Positions 12,001-23,700 of a stretch of 64,000 bases of DNA are shown here, piece after piece; positions within the stretch are counted from its first letter, which is position 1; each line of letters opens with the position of its first letter. The stretch is from positions 58,019,981-58,083,980 of the forward strand of contig CM060307.1 of assembly GCA_030674185.1 (NCBI GenBank). The letters are read 5' to 3'. The notes under the pieces were generated by a model. That model was not told where the DNA came from. It made no database searches and was given only the letters and a program-made list of their open reading frames with translations. A program made the position numbers and the translations under genes. This DNA is from Monoplex corrugatus (taxonomy: Eukaryota > Mollusca > Gastropoda > Littorinimorpha > Ranellidae).

Positions 12001-15000
12001 ACGATGCTGGCGTCCTGACATCTGTTCCAGTTCCAGTTTTCTTGCTGTCTTCCAGCATCTGTTTTGATGGAATGATGATTTGCTGTTGCTTGCCCGATGT
12101 GTCACTTTCCTGATGTCTTCCATAAATCATCCTTCTCTGGACAAGTCGTTGAGGGTTGATTGTCTGCTGAAGCTCCGTTTCTGTTGTGTCTCGTAGCTGA
12201 CGACGATTCCTTCTGTACTGACGTCCGTCCTCTGTGCGAATGTTGTATGACCGGATGTTCATCTGTTGGTCTACTTTGGCACTGATCCACTTTTTGGATC
12301 CTGGAGGTTGGAATTTCACAATCTGTCCTGGACTCAGTTCTGTCAGCTCTACTGCGCTTCTGTTGTAGTAAACGGTTCAGGTTAGTATCATGAACTTGTG
12401 CTCCTGCTTCGTCGGTTGGTCCTCTGCCAAAAACAAAGATGTCATCATGAACCGCTACCACGCCTGGCAGTCCTGCCAGAGCAATGTCAATCCTCCTCTG
12501 GAATTCTTCTGGGGCTGGTGAAATTCCAAATGGCATTCGTTTCCATCGGTATTTGCCAAAAGGCGTCTCAAATGTTGTCAGGTAGCTGCCGTCTTTGTCC
12601 AGTTCAACGTGCCAAAACCCGTTTTTTCGCGTCCAGGTGTGTGAAGTATTTTGCATCTTTGAGGAGAGGCAGTACGTCATCAATGGTTGGCATGGGGTAC
12701 TCGTTTCTCCTGAGGGCTTTATTCAGTGGCTTAGGGTCGATGCACAGTCTGACTTTCCCATTGCTCTTTGTTGTTACGACCAAACTGCTTATCCACTCCG
12801 TTGGCGTGTCTACTTTAGTGACCACGTCCAGTTTTTTCAACCTCTTCAGCTCGTCCTTCACTTTGTCTTGCACTGCTTTCGGCCACTTTCTGCAAGGCAT
12901 CTTCACTGGAGCAATACTGGGGTCTGTTTCTAGGTGTAATTTCCCTTCTAGTTTTCCTTCTCCTTCAAAGACATGGTTGTACTTTGTGAGCATATCTTTT
13001 GCATTTTCCTCCTCTTTTTGATTCGCCGCTATCGTTGCAATGTTCTCTTCATTGATCGTCAACAATTGCATGTGCTGTACAGCTTTCAGTCCCAGTACTG
13101 GCTTACAGTCCGTTTTGGTGATCATGAAGTTGACTTTGTATTTCCTTCTGTTCTTGGGATTTTTCACTCGCAGCACTATCTCCCCCACAGGCTTCATTTC
13201 TGTTCCGTTGAACATCACCAGCTTCTTCTTCGTCTCTTGCAGGTCAGACTTTCTTTCATCTCCTGTGACTTCTCTGTACAGGCTCTCAGACATCACGTTT
13301 GTTGTTGCACCTGTGTCAAGAAGAAATCTTACCGGCATCTCATTTATCAGCATTTTTGCTCGTATGTTTCTCTCCTTTTTTCTGGTTTTGTCTTCGATCC
13401 CGAGGATTTCATTATTGCTTTCAGTGTCGGTCTCTTCTTCTTCGAAGTGCCGAACTCTTGTTTTCTTTTGATTTTTCTTGGGTGTTCTGCAGCATGAAGC
13501 AAAGTGATTATTTCCTCCACAAGCTTTGCATTTTCTTCCAAATGCTGGACATTTCTCTTTTGCTCTTGGGTGCTTTCCACCACAATATCCGCATTTCTCT
13601 CTGTACTCTGGTTTATTTCCTTTGCTATACTGCTTTGCTGTCTTTCTTTTCTTTGAAAACTTGGATTTCCTGCGTGTCCTGCGTTTTTCTCATCATTTGG
13701 ACGGTTTGATGTTGACTTGATTCATGCGCTCTGCACATATCAAAACATGCAGTCAATGTCAGCTGTCGCACTTCCAGTAATTTTGATCGCAGAGCCTCGT
13801 CATGTACACCCAGTATGATTTGATCTCTCACAAGTCTGTCTTCCAGTGTACCATAGTTACAGGTCTTGATCAGTCTCCGCAGTTCTGCTACAAACTGTTC
13901 GATAGATTCTCCTGCTGCTTGATGTCTGCAGTTGAATCTGAATGCTTCGTAAGTTTCATTGGTTGAACCCACACAGTATTCTTCGAATTTCTGGAGAACA
14001 GTGTCAATGTCATTTCTTTCAGCTTCATTAGCAAATGCCAATCCTTCATAAATGTCCATAGCATCCAGCCCGATGCAAGAAAGAAAAACTGCTATTCTGT
14101 ATGTTGAGTCTTCTTCTGTCTGTGTTGTCACAATTTCATAGCTGTCCCAAAGCCTCTTGAATTTCCTCCAGCTGCTCTGCAGGTTTCCTCCATTCACATC
14201 AAGTTTAGGAGGCAAGGGAATCTTGGCATGTCGTCGACTGGCTTTTCTCTCATCTTGTTCATCTTCCATGGTTGAACTTTAGTCTTCAATATTCTGGATT
14301 TTTGTTAGAGTTCGTAATCACGATTCTGACACCATGTTTCGTTCTTTCTACAGCCAACTCGGAAGACAGGGCAATGCTTCTACGTCTTTACTCGTCGCTG
14401 TCTGATTCTCAACTGACTACAGTATATATACATATCACAGTGAACAGCAATCAGTTATCATTTAAACGAATATCATGCCGTGCTGCTATCCGCACGCTGT
14501 TTACTGTTAACACACGTGAAAAATAACGTGTGAAAATAACATCAATCAGTTGATTCCAGGCAGAGTAGCTTAGTGACTTTATTTATTTCCTCATACAGAG
14601 TGAGCACTTCCCATTCCTGGGCATCACCAACAATGGCAGTGCCATATCAGACATGAGATGTCGCACCACTTTCTACACCTCTCTGGGTCGACTCCTGCTG
14701 GTGGACCTTGGGGAGGATGAGGAGAAGTTCTATCAGTTCATGATGCCTCTTACAGGTAACTGTCAAATACTATGATCATGGTGCCTGCAAACACATAAAC
14801 CTTTCTTTCTCTGATTCTATCCACCAGCTTCTTGCAGGAAGCTGATGAGAGTTGGTGGTTAAAGTGAGGGAGTGAAAGGGCTAGTGAACTGACTTTTCTG
14901 AATTGGAGAGCTGTTTCTAGATGTCATCAAGTTCAAAATTATATTTGTTTTCATGTACTGTAATGTGTTTTCATATTTTCTCTAATTCTTATCTGTCAGA

Positions 15001-16481
15001 ACATCTTTCTTTGTCTGAAATGGACCAATGAGTGATTCAGTAATTGTGATGAAGTAAACAGATTTAGTTTTGCATTGTGCGTTTTTCAGGACAGTACGTC
15101 CAGAGAACAACTGGCTGTTCTTGTTTTGTAAGATCTATTGATTAAGTAGGAAAGACTTCTGTGAGTAAGGGGTAGAATTAAAAATTAAACAGACTTGCCG
15201 TAATGACCATGCAAAGCAATATGCTACATGCTTTTACTGTCAGATCTTTCAGAGATAAAATCAAGACAAGGAAATAAAATGGAAATGCTCAAATTGGCTT
15301 GCTGAAGGATGGTAGATGCAAGGAGAGAAGAGTTCTGGTTTGTTGGTTGGTGATTGGTTGCTTGCTTGGTTGGTTGACTGGTCAGTTGATTAGTGTGGTT
15401 GGTGATTGGTTGGTTTAATAGTGTGTTGATTAGTCTCTCATATAATAATACTTGTCTAACTGATGCTTTTGTCTGAAGGCTGGGCTCTGTCTGCCTTGAA
15501 TTTCCCTTCAGGATCTTACGGATAGAGAAGTAGTATGGACTTGATATTGTATCAAGATGAAAATTGGTACATTTAGTGAAAAAAAGTAGAAAATCTGCAT
15601 GTTCTATGACTTCTTGGGCAGTATTGGACTGTGCTTTGACCTCAATCTCTGCTACCATCTGAATGGCCATTGTTGACATTTTAGAAGGAATGACCTTGCT
15701 TTGTGTTGTTGCTTTCTGAAAATGGTTTTTGGCATCCTGCACAAATTCTATTTTAGCATGGTATGATTTATCACATTTTGTCTGTTTTACCATTTTGTGA
15801 CATCAGAAAATCATCACATTTTCTGTCCTTAAACATTGACATCCAATTCTTAGTTTTTATGTTAATTTGGTGTATTGGGTTATGTTCTGTCGCTTTCTAA
15901 CCTTCAAGTGTGCTGTGTGTTTTTAAAGTATTCTTAAACATTGCTTTAAATATTTGTTTCAGCATCATTCGAAAATGTGGGTAACCTGTTGAGCAATGCT
16001 GACTCCGCAGTCAGAGTGGAAGAAGCAAAGGTGAATTTCACTTTCTTACAGAACAGTTTCTGTTCAGATTTACAATACAATACAATCATTAATCTGAGTT
16101 TGGAAATTTTAGAGTGCAACCTCTTGTAACACACACACACACACATATGCTCACAACAGCATAAAACACATTCACCAATCCAATCATGATTAAGCGCCAA
16201 AAATCAGCAGCTAAATATCAGCACAATTAAAGTGCCTGTTTTTAGAGAAAAATTTCTAGTAAGATTTATCTTGAGATAAAAATAGAAAAAAAATCAAAGG
16301 ATTTTTTTTGCCCCCACGCTCCCCCCCCCCCCCCCCCCCTCCAAACGTGTGCACACACAATTGGTTAAGAGTTTAAAGGGGCATTTTTATTGACAAGCAT
16401 AAATTGAGTATGATTTAAACAAATGCTTGGTCTCACACACACACACACACACACACCACCCACACACACACACACACACAT

Positions 16482-16516
<35 letters not shown>

Positions 16517-19500
16517 TATATACACACTCTCACACTGTCTCTCTCTCACACTCTTTCTCTCTCTCTTTTTCTCTCTCCCTCCCTCATTTTCTCTCTCCCT
16601 CCCTCATTTTCTCTCTCTCTTTTTCTGTCTGTCTCACTGACTTACTCTATATTAAAAAATGGGGAAAAAGTGATGATTTTGAATAAAAAGGCTGTGAATA
16701 AAGGTGAATGTTGTGTCTGGCACCGTTTCAAGAGCAGGCTGTACAGGAGTGCATTTGTACATGGTCAGTTGTAAGGATCTGTATCCTACTTGTTTTTGAT
16801 ACATGCACGAAACTTGCAGTATAAAGGACTATATTCCTTCTGGGACTCAAGTCCTGAATAGCATTGTCCTAACTGAATAGTAAAATATGGGTTTGTCTCC
16901 ATTACTTATGTTTATGATAAGACATCCATATGTATCCAAATGTGCAAGTTTAATAAATGATTTATGTAATTTCAGAACTCAGGTAAAAGTAAGGCATTTA
17001 ACCATCAGCTTTTTGCTATTAAAGACCATATTTTTGTTGAGTTGCAGAGGGCTTTGATAGGTTTGGCAAGAGATCTGCGTGGAATCACATTCGCCTTCAA
17101 CACCAAAACCAGTTACATGATGCTCTTTGACTGGATGTATCCTTTGTCACAGCACCTCTTTTTATGTTTACCATTAACCCCTTCACTGCCTCAGTATAAT
17201 AGCACATATGAATAACTGTATGCCAAGGTAAAATTTAGCTTTTTTGGGTAGGTTCAATAAAATGGTTACTGCTCACTTATTTCTTGACAGATCTCTCTGA
17301 TTTTTTGTATGTTTTGTTGTTATGCATTGGTCTACAATGTCCTGTCAAAATAACTTGATTATGTTGATAATTAGTATAGCAGAAACTGACATAATTATAA
17401 AAATTTTACCAAAAATAACAGTTTTCGAGTATACACAAACACATTGTGCCAAACAAAATGAGTCAGAACACTCAAAAAGTGGTCTTACTATTTATTCAAC
17501 ATCAGCACTAACACATGACAGTCATATAAATCCCAAGGAATGTTGTTCCTGATTATAATCTGCTCATAATTGGGGGTACTATTTTTTAGGTAAAAAGGGG
17601 CATAATCATGCTTTTCACGGTATGTTCACTAACATGTACATTACTCATCCATTTATTGAGGTATTTGTTAGATTTTTTGTGGATTTCTTCCTTATACCCT
17701 TGTCTACAATTTCACATCATTCTAATTTGATTTTGTTGGTAATGATGGTTCACACTAATAATATGTGATAAAACAGTTTTTGTTTTGTTTTCAATTTGAG
17801 AGTTTTAGAACAATCCAGCACATAAAAGCCCACTAAACACAGCAAAAATACCTTTTGGTGTTTGCTCAACAACATTACAAATACCTGGGATTCAAACTGT
17901 TGTCAATAAATGTCCCTCTTTGTAACAATCTGTATGTTACTGGGGGTACCCCAATTCTACTAGAAAGGGGCATAATTTTACTATTTGGGGTAGGTTCAGT
18001 ACCTCAATCACTGCTTATTCATTTGTTGACATATGACTTAGATTTATGGCTTCTCTTTCCTTTTACCCCAAGCTATAATGCTATGTAACAATAGTGTAAT
18101 TTTATTAGCCATTTGGAAGATGGACAAGGATATAACGGATGGTGGTTTTACAAAAAATAAAAGTTTCTAAAAACACACATGTTACAACACATAAAACCTG
18201 TAAAACACTGACAAAAACTTCTGTTAGTGTTTACTCAACATCACTGTAAGTACACAGTGTGGTCCAAATTGTTATAGTATAATAAATATTGGTAAGTGTT
18301 CAAAATGACAACTATGGAAAAAAAAAAGTCTGAAGAAAAAAATAAACAATTGTCTGATACACACAAAGACACCCCCCCCCCCCCCACATACACACACACA
18401 TGGTATCCATTTGTTATCACACAAAACAATGTAGGAACTGTGTTAGTGTTTCTGAACATAGTGTAGGCCTACTCACATTACTGCCATGCTGTTCTATAGG
18501 AATCCAGCACTTGCGCTTGGACATAATCCTCAGCTTGTCTGCATTCCCTACTTCATAACTTTAGGGGATGGTGTTCTTTTTTTTTGTCTGTCCAAATTGT
18601 GGTTCATAGAAACACACAAGGGGATTCATTCTATACTCCACTTGGTCTTCTTTCACTGATGGCACTTGGTCTGATCACAGCATTCACAAAACAGTGAACA
18701 CACGCACAGGTGAGGAAAAAAAACACACTGTAGAATGGAAAACTAAGAAAACAAAAAAGCAGAAGAGAATGAAATGTGTAACTAAGAAAAAAAAAACCCA
18801 CATAAAAACAGATTATCCTACTGCCAATATGCAAATTTGGTGTGATAGTCCATGAAACACTGGCCTAAGCACAATCCAGGCTTGGATGGGCAGGAGGGGC
18901 AATGGTAGCGGGATTCCTTCCGCACTCTGAGCTTTTTGGTGCAGACCCGACATGGCTTGGTAGGGGCAGCCTTGTTTGGTGTCGGTGGCAGTGAGAACAA
19001 AAAGTGGTTTGCACCCATCCTCACCTCGTCATCCATTTTGCCTTCTTCCACAGCAGGCACCTGGTCTGGCCAAATCCAAGAGATGATGATACTCTCTGTA
19101 AAACCTAGGAAAGTTTTACAGGAGTCATCACCTCTTGACTTTTGTAAAATAAAGGCATTGCAGGCTGCAACCTGCAGAAAATGGAAAAACAATTTTTTTG
19201 TCCATTTCATCGACTTCCATGTGCAGTCATATGGATGAAGCAGCTGATCTTGTTTGTCGACTCCACACATATTCCTGTTGTACTGCGATGAAACGGACGG
19301 ACGAATGTTGATTCCCCGTCGTCCCCGGTCTGGAATCAGTGCCTCAGTGTGGCCGTGCGCAGAGGACAGCAGGTGCACCACTTTTGTGCTGTGGTACTTT
19401 GTGGCAATGATCTTGTTGTCACCACAAAGAGCAGCTGATGATCCGGGGTCCAGCTTCACACCACGTAGCTCCTCTGGAATACCCTGGTTCTCCCGGACGG

Positions 19501-20076
19501 TGCCGCAGGCCAAGGTGTTCCTTTCCAGACTACTGTACCAGTTGTCCGTGTAGACATGGTAGCCCTTTTCCAGGAGAGGGGCTACCAGGTACAGCACCAT
19601 CTTCTCGCTGGTCGAGAGAGTGGGGTTGTCTGCGTTCACAGACTCCAGGACAGGCTGCACCTCGTTGATGGGGTCCTCCTTTCCAGCATACACCTTGAAG
19701 CGGTAGCAGTAGCCACCACTTCCCCTGACACCGCCGTCGGACTCACAGCAAAGATAGATTTTTATCCCAAACCGGGCACGTTTCAAGGGTATGTATTGAC
19801 GAAATATCAATCTACCCTTCCAAAGAAGTAGACTTTCATCAACACACACCGCTTGCCGGGGCTCATACACCTCCTGGAACTTCTCATGCAGATGATCCAG
19901 AATGGGACGAATCTTGTAAAGACGGTCATACCTGGATCACCTGGCACTGGCATGGCTGCATTGTCGTTGAAATGCAGAAATTGAAGAAGAATCTGAAATA
20001 CAGAATAAACTTTCAAGATAAGTAAGCAGACCCACAATTGGGCACACACACACACCACACACACACACATCACACA

Positions 20077-20129
<53 letters not shown>

Positions 20130-20286
20130 CACATTTACACAAACACACACTAACAGTATTACACACACATGAATATAAAACACCACACTGGTACCAAAAA
20201 AGTGCTTTGTGTTTACAAAATGAACAAACTTGATAGAAAAACTTGCATACAGAAATAAATAATGCTTAAGCTCCCCCACGTGTGTG

Positions 20287-20325
<39 letters not shown>

Positions 20326-20488
20326 CATGTACACATTTACACAAACACACACTAACAGTATCACACACTTTTGATTATAAAAACACCACACTGGTACAAA
20401 AAAAGTGCTTTTGTGTTTTACAAAATGAACAAACTTGTATGGAAAACTTGCACACAGAAATAAATAATGCTTATGCACACACATGCGT

Positions 20489-20534
<46 letters not shown>

Positions 20535-20696
20535 ACACACACATGTACACATTTACACAAGCACACACTAACAGTATCACACACAAGAAGAATATAAAAA
20601 CACCACAATGGTACCAAAAAAGTGCTTTTGTGTTTTACAAATTGAACAAACTTGTATGGAAAACTTGCACACAGAAATAAATAATGCTTATGTGCA

Positions 20697-20766
<70 letters not shown>

Positions 20767-23700
20767 CCCACCTATCCATACAGTTATTATTTCCCATACT
20801 TTAGTAAAAAAAAAAAAAAAAAAAAAAAACAGAGCTACTTGCCTGGAACCGGTTTCTGGTCATGATGGAACTGAAGACTGGAACTCTGTACAGCAGCTTC
20901 TTGGACCAGTACAGTTCAATTGAAGGCAAGCGCACAATGCCCATCAGCAGAACCAGGCCCAGAAACTTCCTCATTTCTGCACCATCAACTTTCTCCCACT
21001 TGTTGGCCCTTGAAAATTCTGGAAGGTTGGGGTGTGCTTCCAGAAACTGGTCAGCATATAAATTGGTCTGAACAACCAGATGGTTGATCAGGTCAGAAAA
21101 AAATAATTCTATGTAGTCAACTGGCCGAAAATTAGCACAGTTGACTTTCAACCCTGGATTTCCAGTGAAAACAACATCAGGATTGGGGGGCTGTGCATCA
21201 GCTTCTCTCCATTCTCTGATCAGCTCTTGCTGACCACGCCTCACGCCACGCCCCCTGCCACTTCCACGGGATCCTCGCCGTCTCCCAGAGCCCCTACCAC
21301 GTCCACGACCCCGTCACCTCATGACAGGAGGGGGTGCAGTGCTCGTTGATGGCACGGGCTCCGGCATTTCTGCTTCGTCACCCTCGCTAGCGCCGGTTTC
21401 ATCACTCGGAGCGAACAGAGGATCGTCGTCATCACCAGCACCTATCTTGGATAAAAGTGGATGGTGCTGATTCCCATCCGTCTCCTCCTCACTAACATCA
21501 GGATCCGATCCTCCGAGGTCTTCGTCACCACTGTCTCGATCATTGAAGATTTCATCTAAAACATCAAGCGCAGTATATCGCTTGAAAACGGGACGAGCCG
21601 ACGATGTGCTAGGTTGCGCAGCCATCTTGAATATGATAATCAGCTCCGACCTCTCAACTCGCAATTAGCACACCCTGTGGTCAGTGACCGGTCACGTGAA
21701 GGGAACGGGGTCTTTCCTTGACCTCAGTAGAAGAGTTGGAAATACTTTACCCGGTCGTCTCCCATTTAGATTTTTCCACTTTCCATGATGCTACGAGACC
21801 CACTCGTGTACGGGCGTGGTGATTTTTGGTTTTTACTACGAGTGGCACTCGTACCAAGCAGGGAACGGGTTAACCGTTATTTAACCCAGTGAAGATAAAT
21901 TGTGTCAGCGGTAAGGCAATTCAGATATTCCCTCAAATGATATGTATGAATGAAACTTCAATATTCCCTTTGTAAAACCAGTTTAACTTTGTAAACCAAA
22001 CCATATGCCAGTTTTGTTTGACAGTCATGTATGTGTAAGAGTGGAACTGAAATTTATTGGGAATGTAGATTGATACTCAGCTCTGCCATGCTTTATACGA
22101 GTTCCTTTATGCATTTTGTAGATTACTGAGAAGAGTGTGTTATGGTTTCTGAGAAGATAGTGTTACGATTTCTTTGTGAAACCATCTTCAGGCTAAGTGG
22201 TAGGCTGTGTAGCTGGCCCTATCTTTATTAGCTGAATGGTGGCACACTTTTCACCCAGTGAAGACATGGCCTCCCAGTCAGCCATTCAGCCTGATGAAAG
22301 TCTCATGAAGAGGCTGAAATATTATCTCCTTGGCATTGGACATATTCTGGTGGGGAACTCAGAACTTGTATAGTTTTCTTCTAAAGTTAGAAAGTTGGTT
22401 CAGAGCTCCTAGTGAAAAGATTACATACAAATAGTTTGAAAGCATTTAGAAACATTCAATTTTTGTGAACTATTTCTTCATTTGATTGTTTGCAATCTCA
22501 TCTTTTCCCAGTAAAAATGGGAGGGAGGGATTGCAAAACACTCAGCGAACAAGATTGTAATTGAAGACAAAACATTCCACAGGCAAAGCAGTCCTTATGA
22601 TTATAAATTGTATTTCTCTAATATTATATTGTAAACATATTTCTGCATTCTGTACCCTTAAATTTAAGTAGTCTTGGTTTGCTTGCCCTTAAATTTAAGT
22701 AGTCTTGGTTTGCTTATGGCTGTTAGAAAAATTGATGACTCGTGTCAAGCACACATCCTTAACAGTGTTTTTCCAGCTATCCAACATACACACCTGTTTT
22801 ACAACGAGCTGTGGAACTGTGGTGTCATGATCCTGCTGTCACAACTCCTATCCTCAAACTTTCTGCTGAACTTGCACAAAACAGGTGAACTGTCTCCCTC
22901 TGCCTTTGGTGCAGTTATGGATTGGTATCTTATTGTGAGACTGACAAGGAAAAGAAACCAAAAGACACAAAAGTGTGTTTAATGATTTTAGCAGTACATA
23001 ATCATTAATGATATCTTACAAGTGTATTAGCTCAGCTGATGTGAGACAACACTAACTGCAGAATACTTGACCTCATGGTTGAGAAATTGGTGAAAAGATG
23101 TCCTCCACCAGGTGCCGCTATTGTGCCCACCCCTATCCTGATACCAGGTTCTGGCCTGTGTGATTATGCGAGTGACCATCCTCTTTGTCTCAGTATTTTG
23201 AAGCTTGAAGATAATACTATCAACACTCCTTGAGCCTTTCTTGTGTACCTGGTTGTATTCCCCAGTTCAAATTTTCTTTACCAGTTCTGTGTTTCTTTGT
23301 TGGTTGATCAAGAGTGTTTATCATTTATCCATGTCCTGCGCTGTGCTCCCCATGTTTTTTTTGTTTTTTTTAAACAGATTGCCATTCCCCTCTCTGTACC
23401 ACTTTTGTTTTGGATGTGTGAAATCATCCGATTCGTCTTTTCTTTCCGAAATACGGGGTGGAGGGTAGTTGAAGTCTTGGTGGATGGAGGGTAGTGAGAT
23501 TGAGCATGGGCGTTGTTGGGAGCACGCAGATGGGGAGCCAGATCAGAACTAGATATTGGGATAGGGGTGGGCACAACAGTGGCACTTGGCAGTGGACATC
23601 TTTTCACCAATTTTTCAACCATCTGATCAAGTATTTTGTGGTTAGAATAGTGTCTTGCATTAGTTGAGCTTATGCACTTGTCAGATATTGTAAGTATGTT

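Larger units (their letters stand above)
11394..14514 (-). mobile_element. Gypsy-1: LTR retrotransposon (Ty3/Gypsy) with deleted pol
   Basis: Two 180-bp LTRs (11394-11573 and 14335-14514) differ at only one base that I can see. They begin TG and end CA. On the minus strand the order is 5' LTR, primer-binding site, gag, protease, partial reverse transcriptase, integrase C-terminal tail, purine-rich tract next to 11574, 3' LTR. RNase H and most of integrase are missing. The host-flanking 5 bp (CAGAG and CGTGA) do not match, so no target duplication is visible. The element sits in the XPO7 intron 10363-14598, antisense to the gene. Confidence 0.92.
17178..21869 (-). mobile_element. piggyBac-2 DNA transposon, flanked by TTAA
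   Basis: TTAA lies at 17174-17177 and 21870-21873. The ends are CCCCTTCACTGCCT (left) and CCCGTTCCCTGCTT (right, reversed), 11 of 14 matching. Length 4692 bp, long for the family because of a repeat array behind the transposase and CA-rich repeats in its intron. Transposase on the minus strand. It lies within the U12-type XPO7 intron, only 41 bp from that intron's 5' splice site. Confidence 0.9.
17137..22776 (+). other. XPO7: U12-type (minor spliceosome) GT-AG intron of XPO7
   Basis: The 5' splice site is GTATCCTTTG, matching the U12 consensus RTATCCTTT. The 3' end carries ATCCTTAAC at 22755-22763, matching the U12 branch consensus TTCCTTAAC, with the branch A about 14 nt before the AG. No strong polypyrimidine tract is needed in this class. 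The exon junction falls between F-D-W-I and Y-P-T-Y, in phase 2. The intron contains piggyBac-2, inserted 41 bp after the 5' splice site. Confidence 0.9.

Noticed and set aside
12398..13709. Plus-strand frames of up to 207 codons within Gypsy-1
   Set aside because: They are antisense shadows of protease and RT; motifs are found only on the minus strand.
15224..15793. 189-codon minus-strand frame in an XPO7 intron
   Set aside because: Part of it is a TTGG repeat and no motif or splice context supports it.
17137..17178. Ordinary U2 donor at 17137
   Set aside because: GTATCCTTTG fits U12 far better than U2, and the paired ATCCTTAAC branch site supports it.
20123..20700. Regularly spaced repeats that could suggest a CRISPR array
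   Set aside because: The units are 200-216 bp, the spacers are CA tracts, and the setting is a eukaryotic transposon intron.
20070..20860. Long Cys/Val and Thr/His reading frames
   Set aside because: They are translations of CA/GT microsatellites on both strands, with no codon bias or domain.
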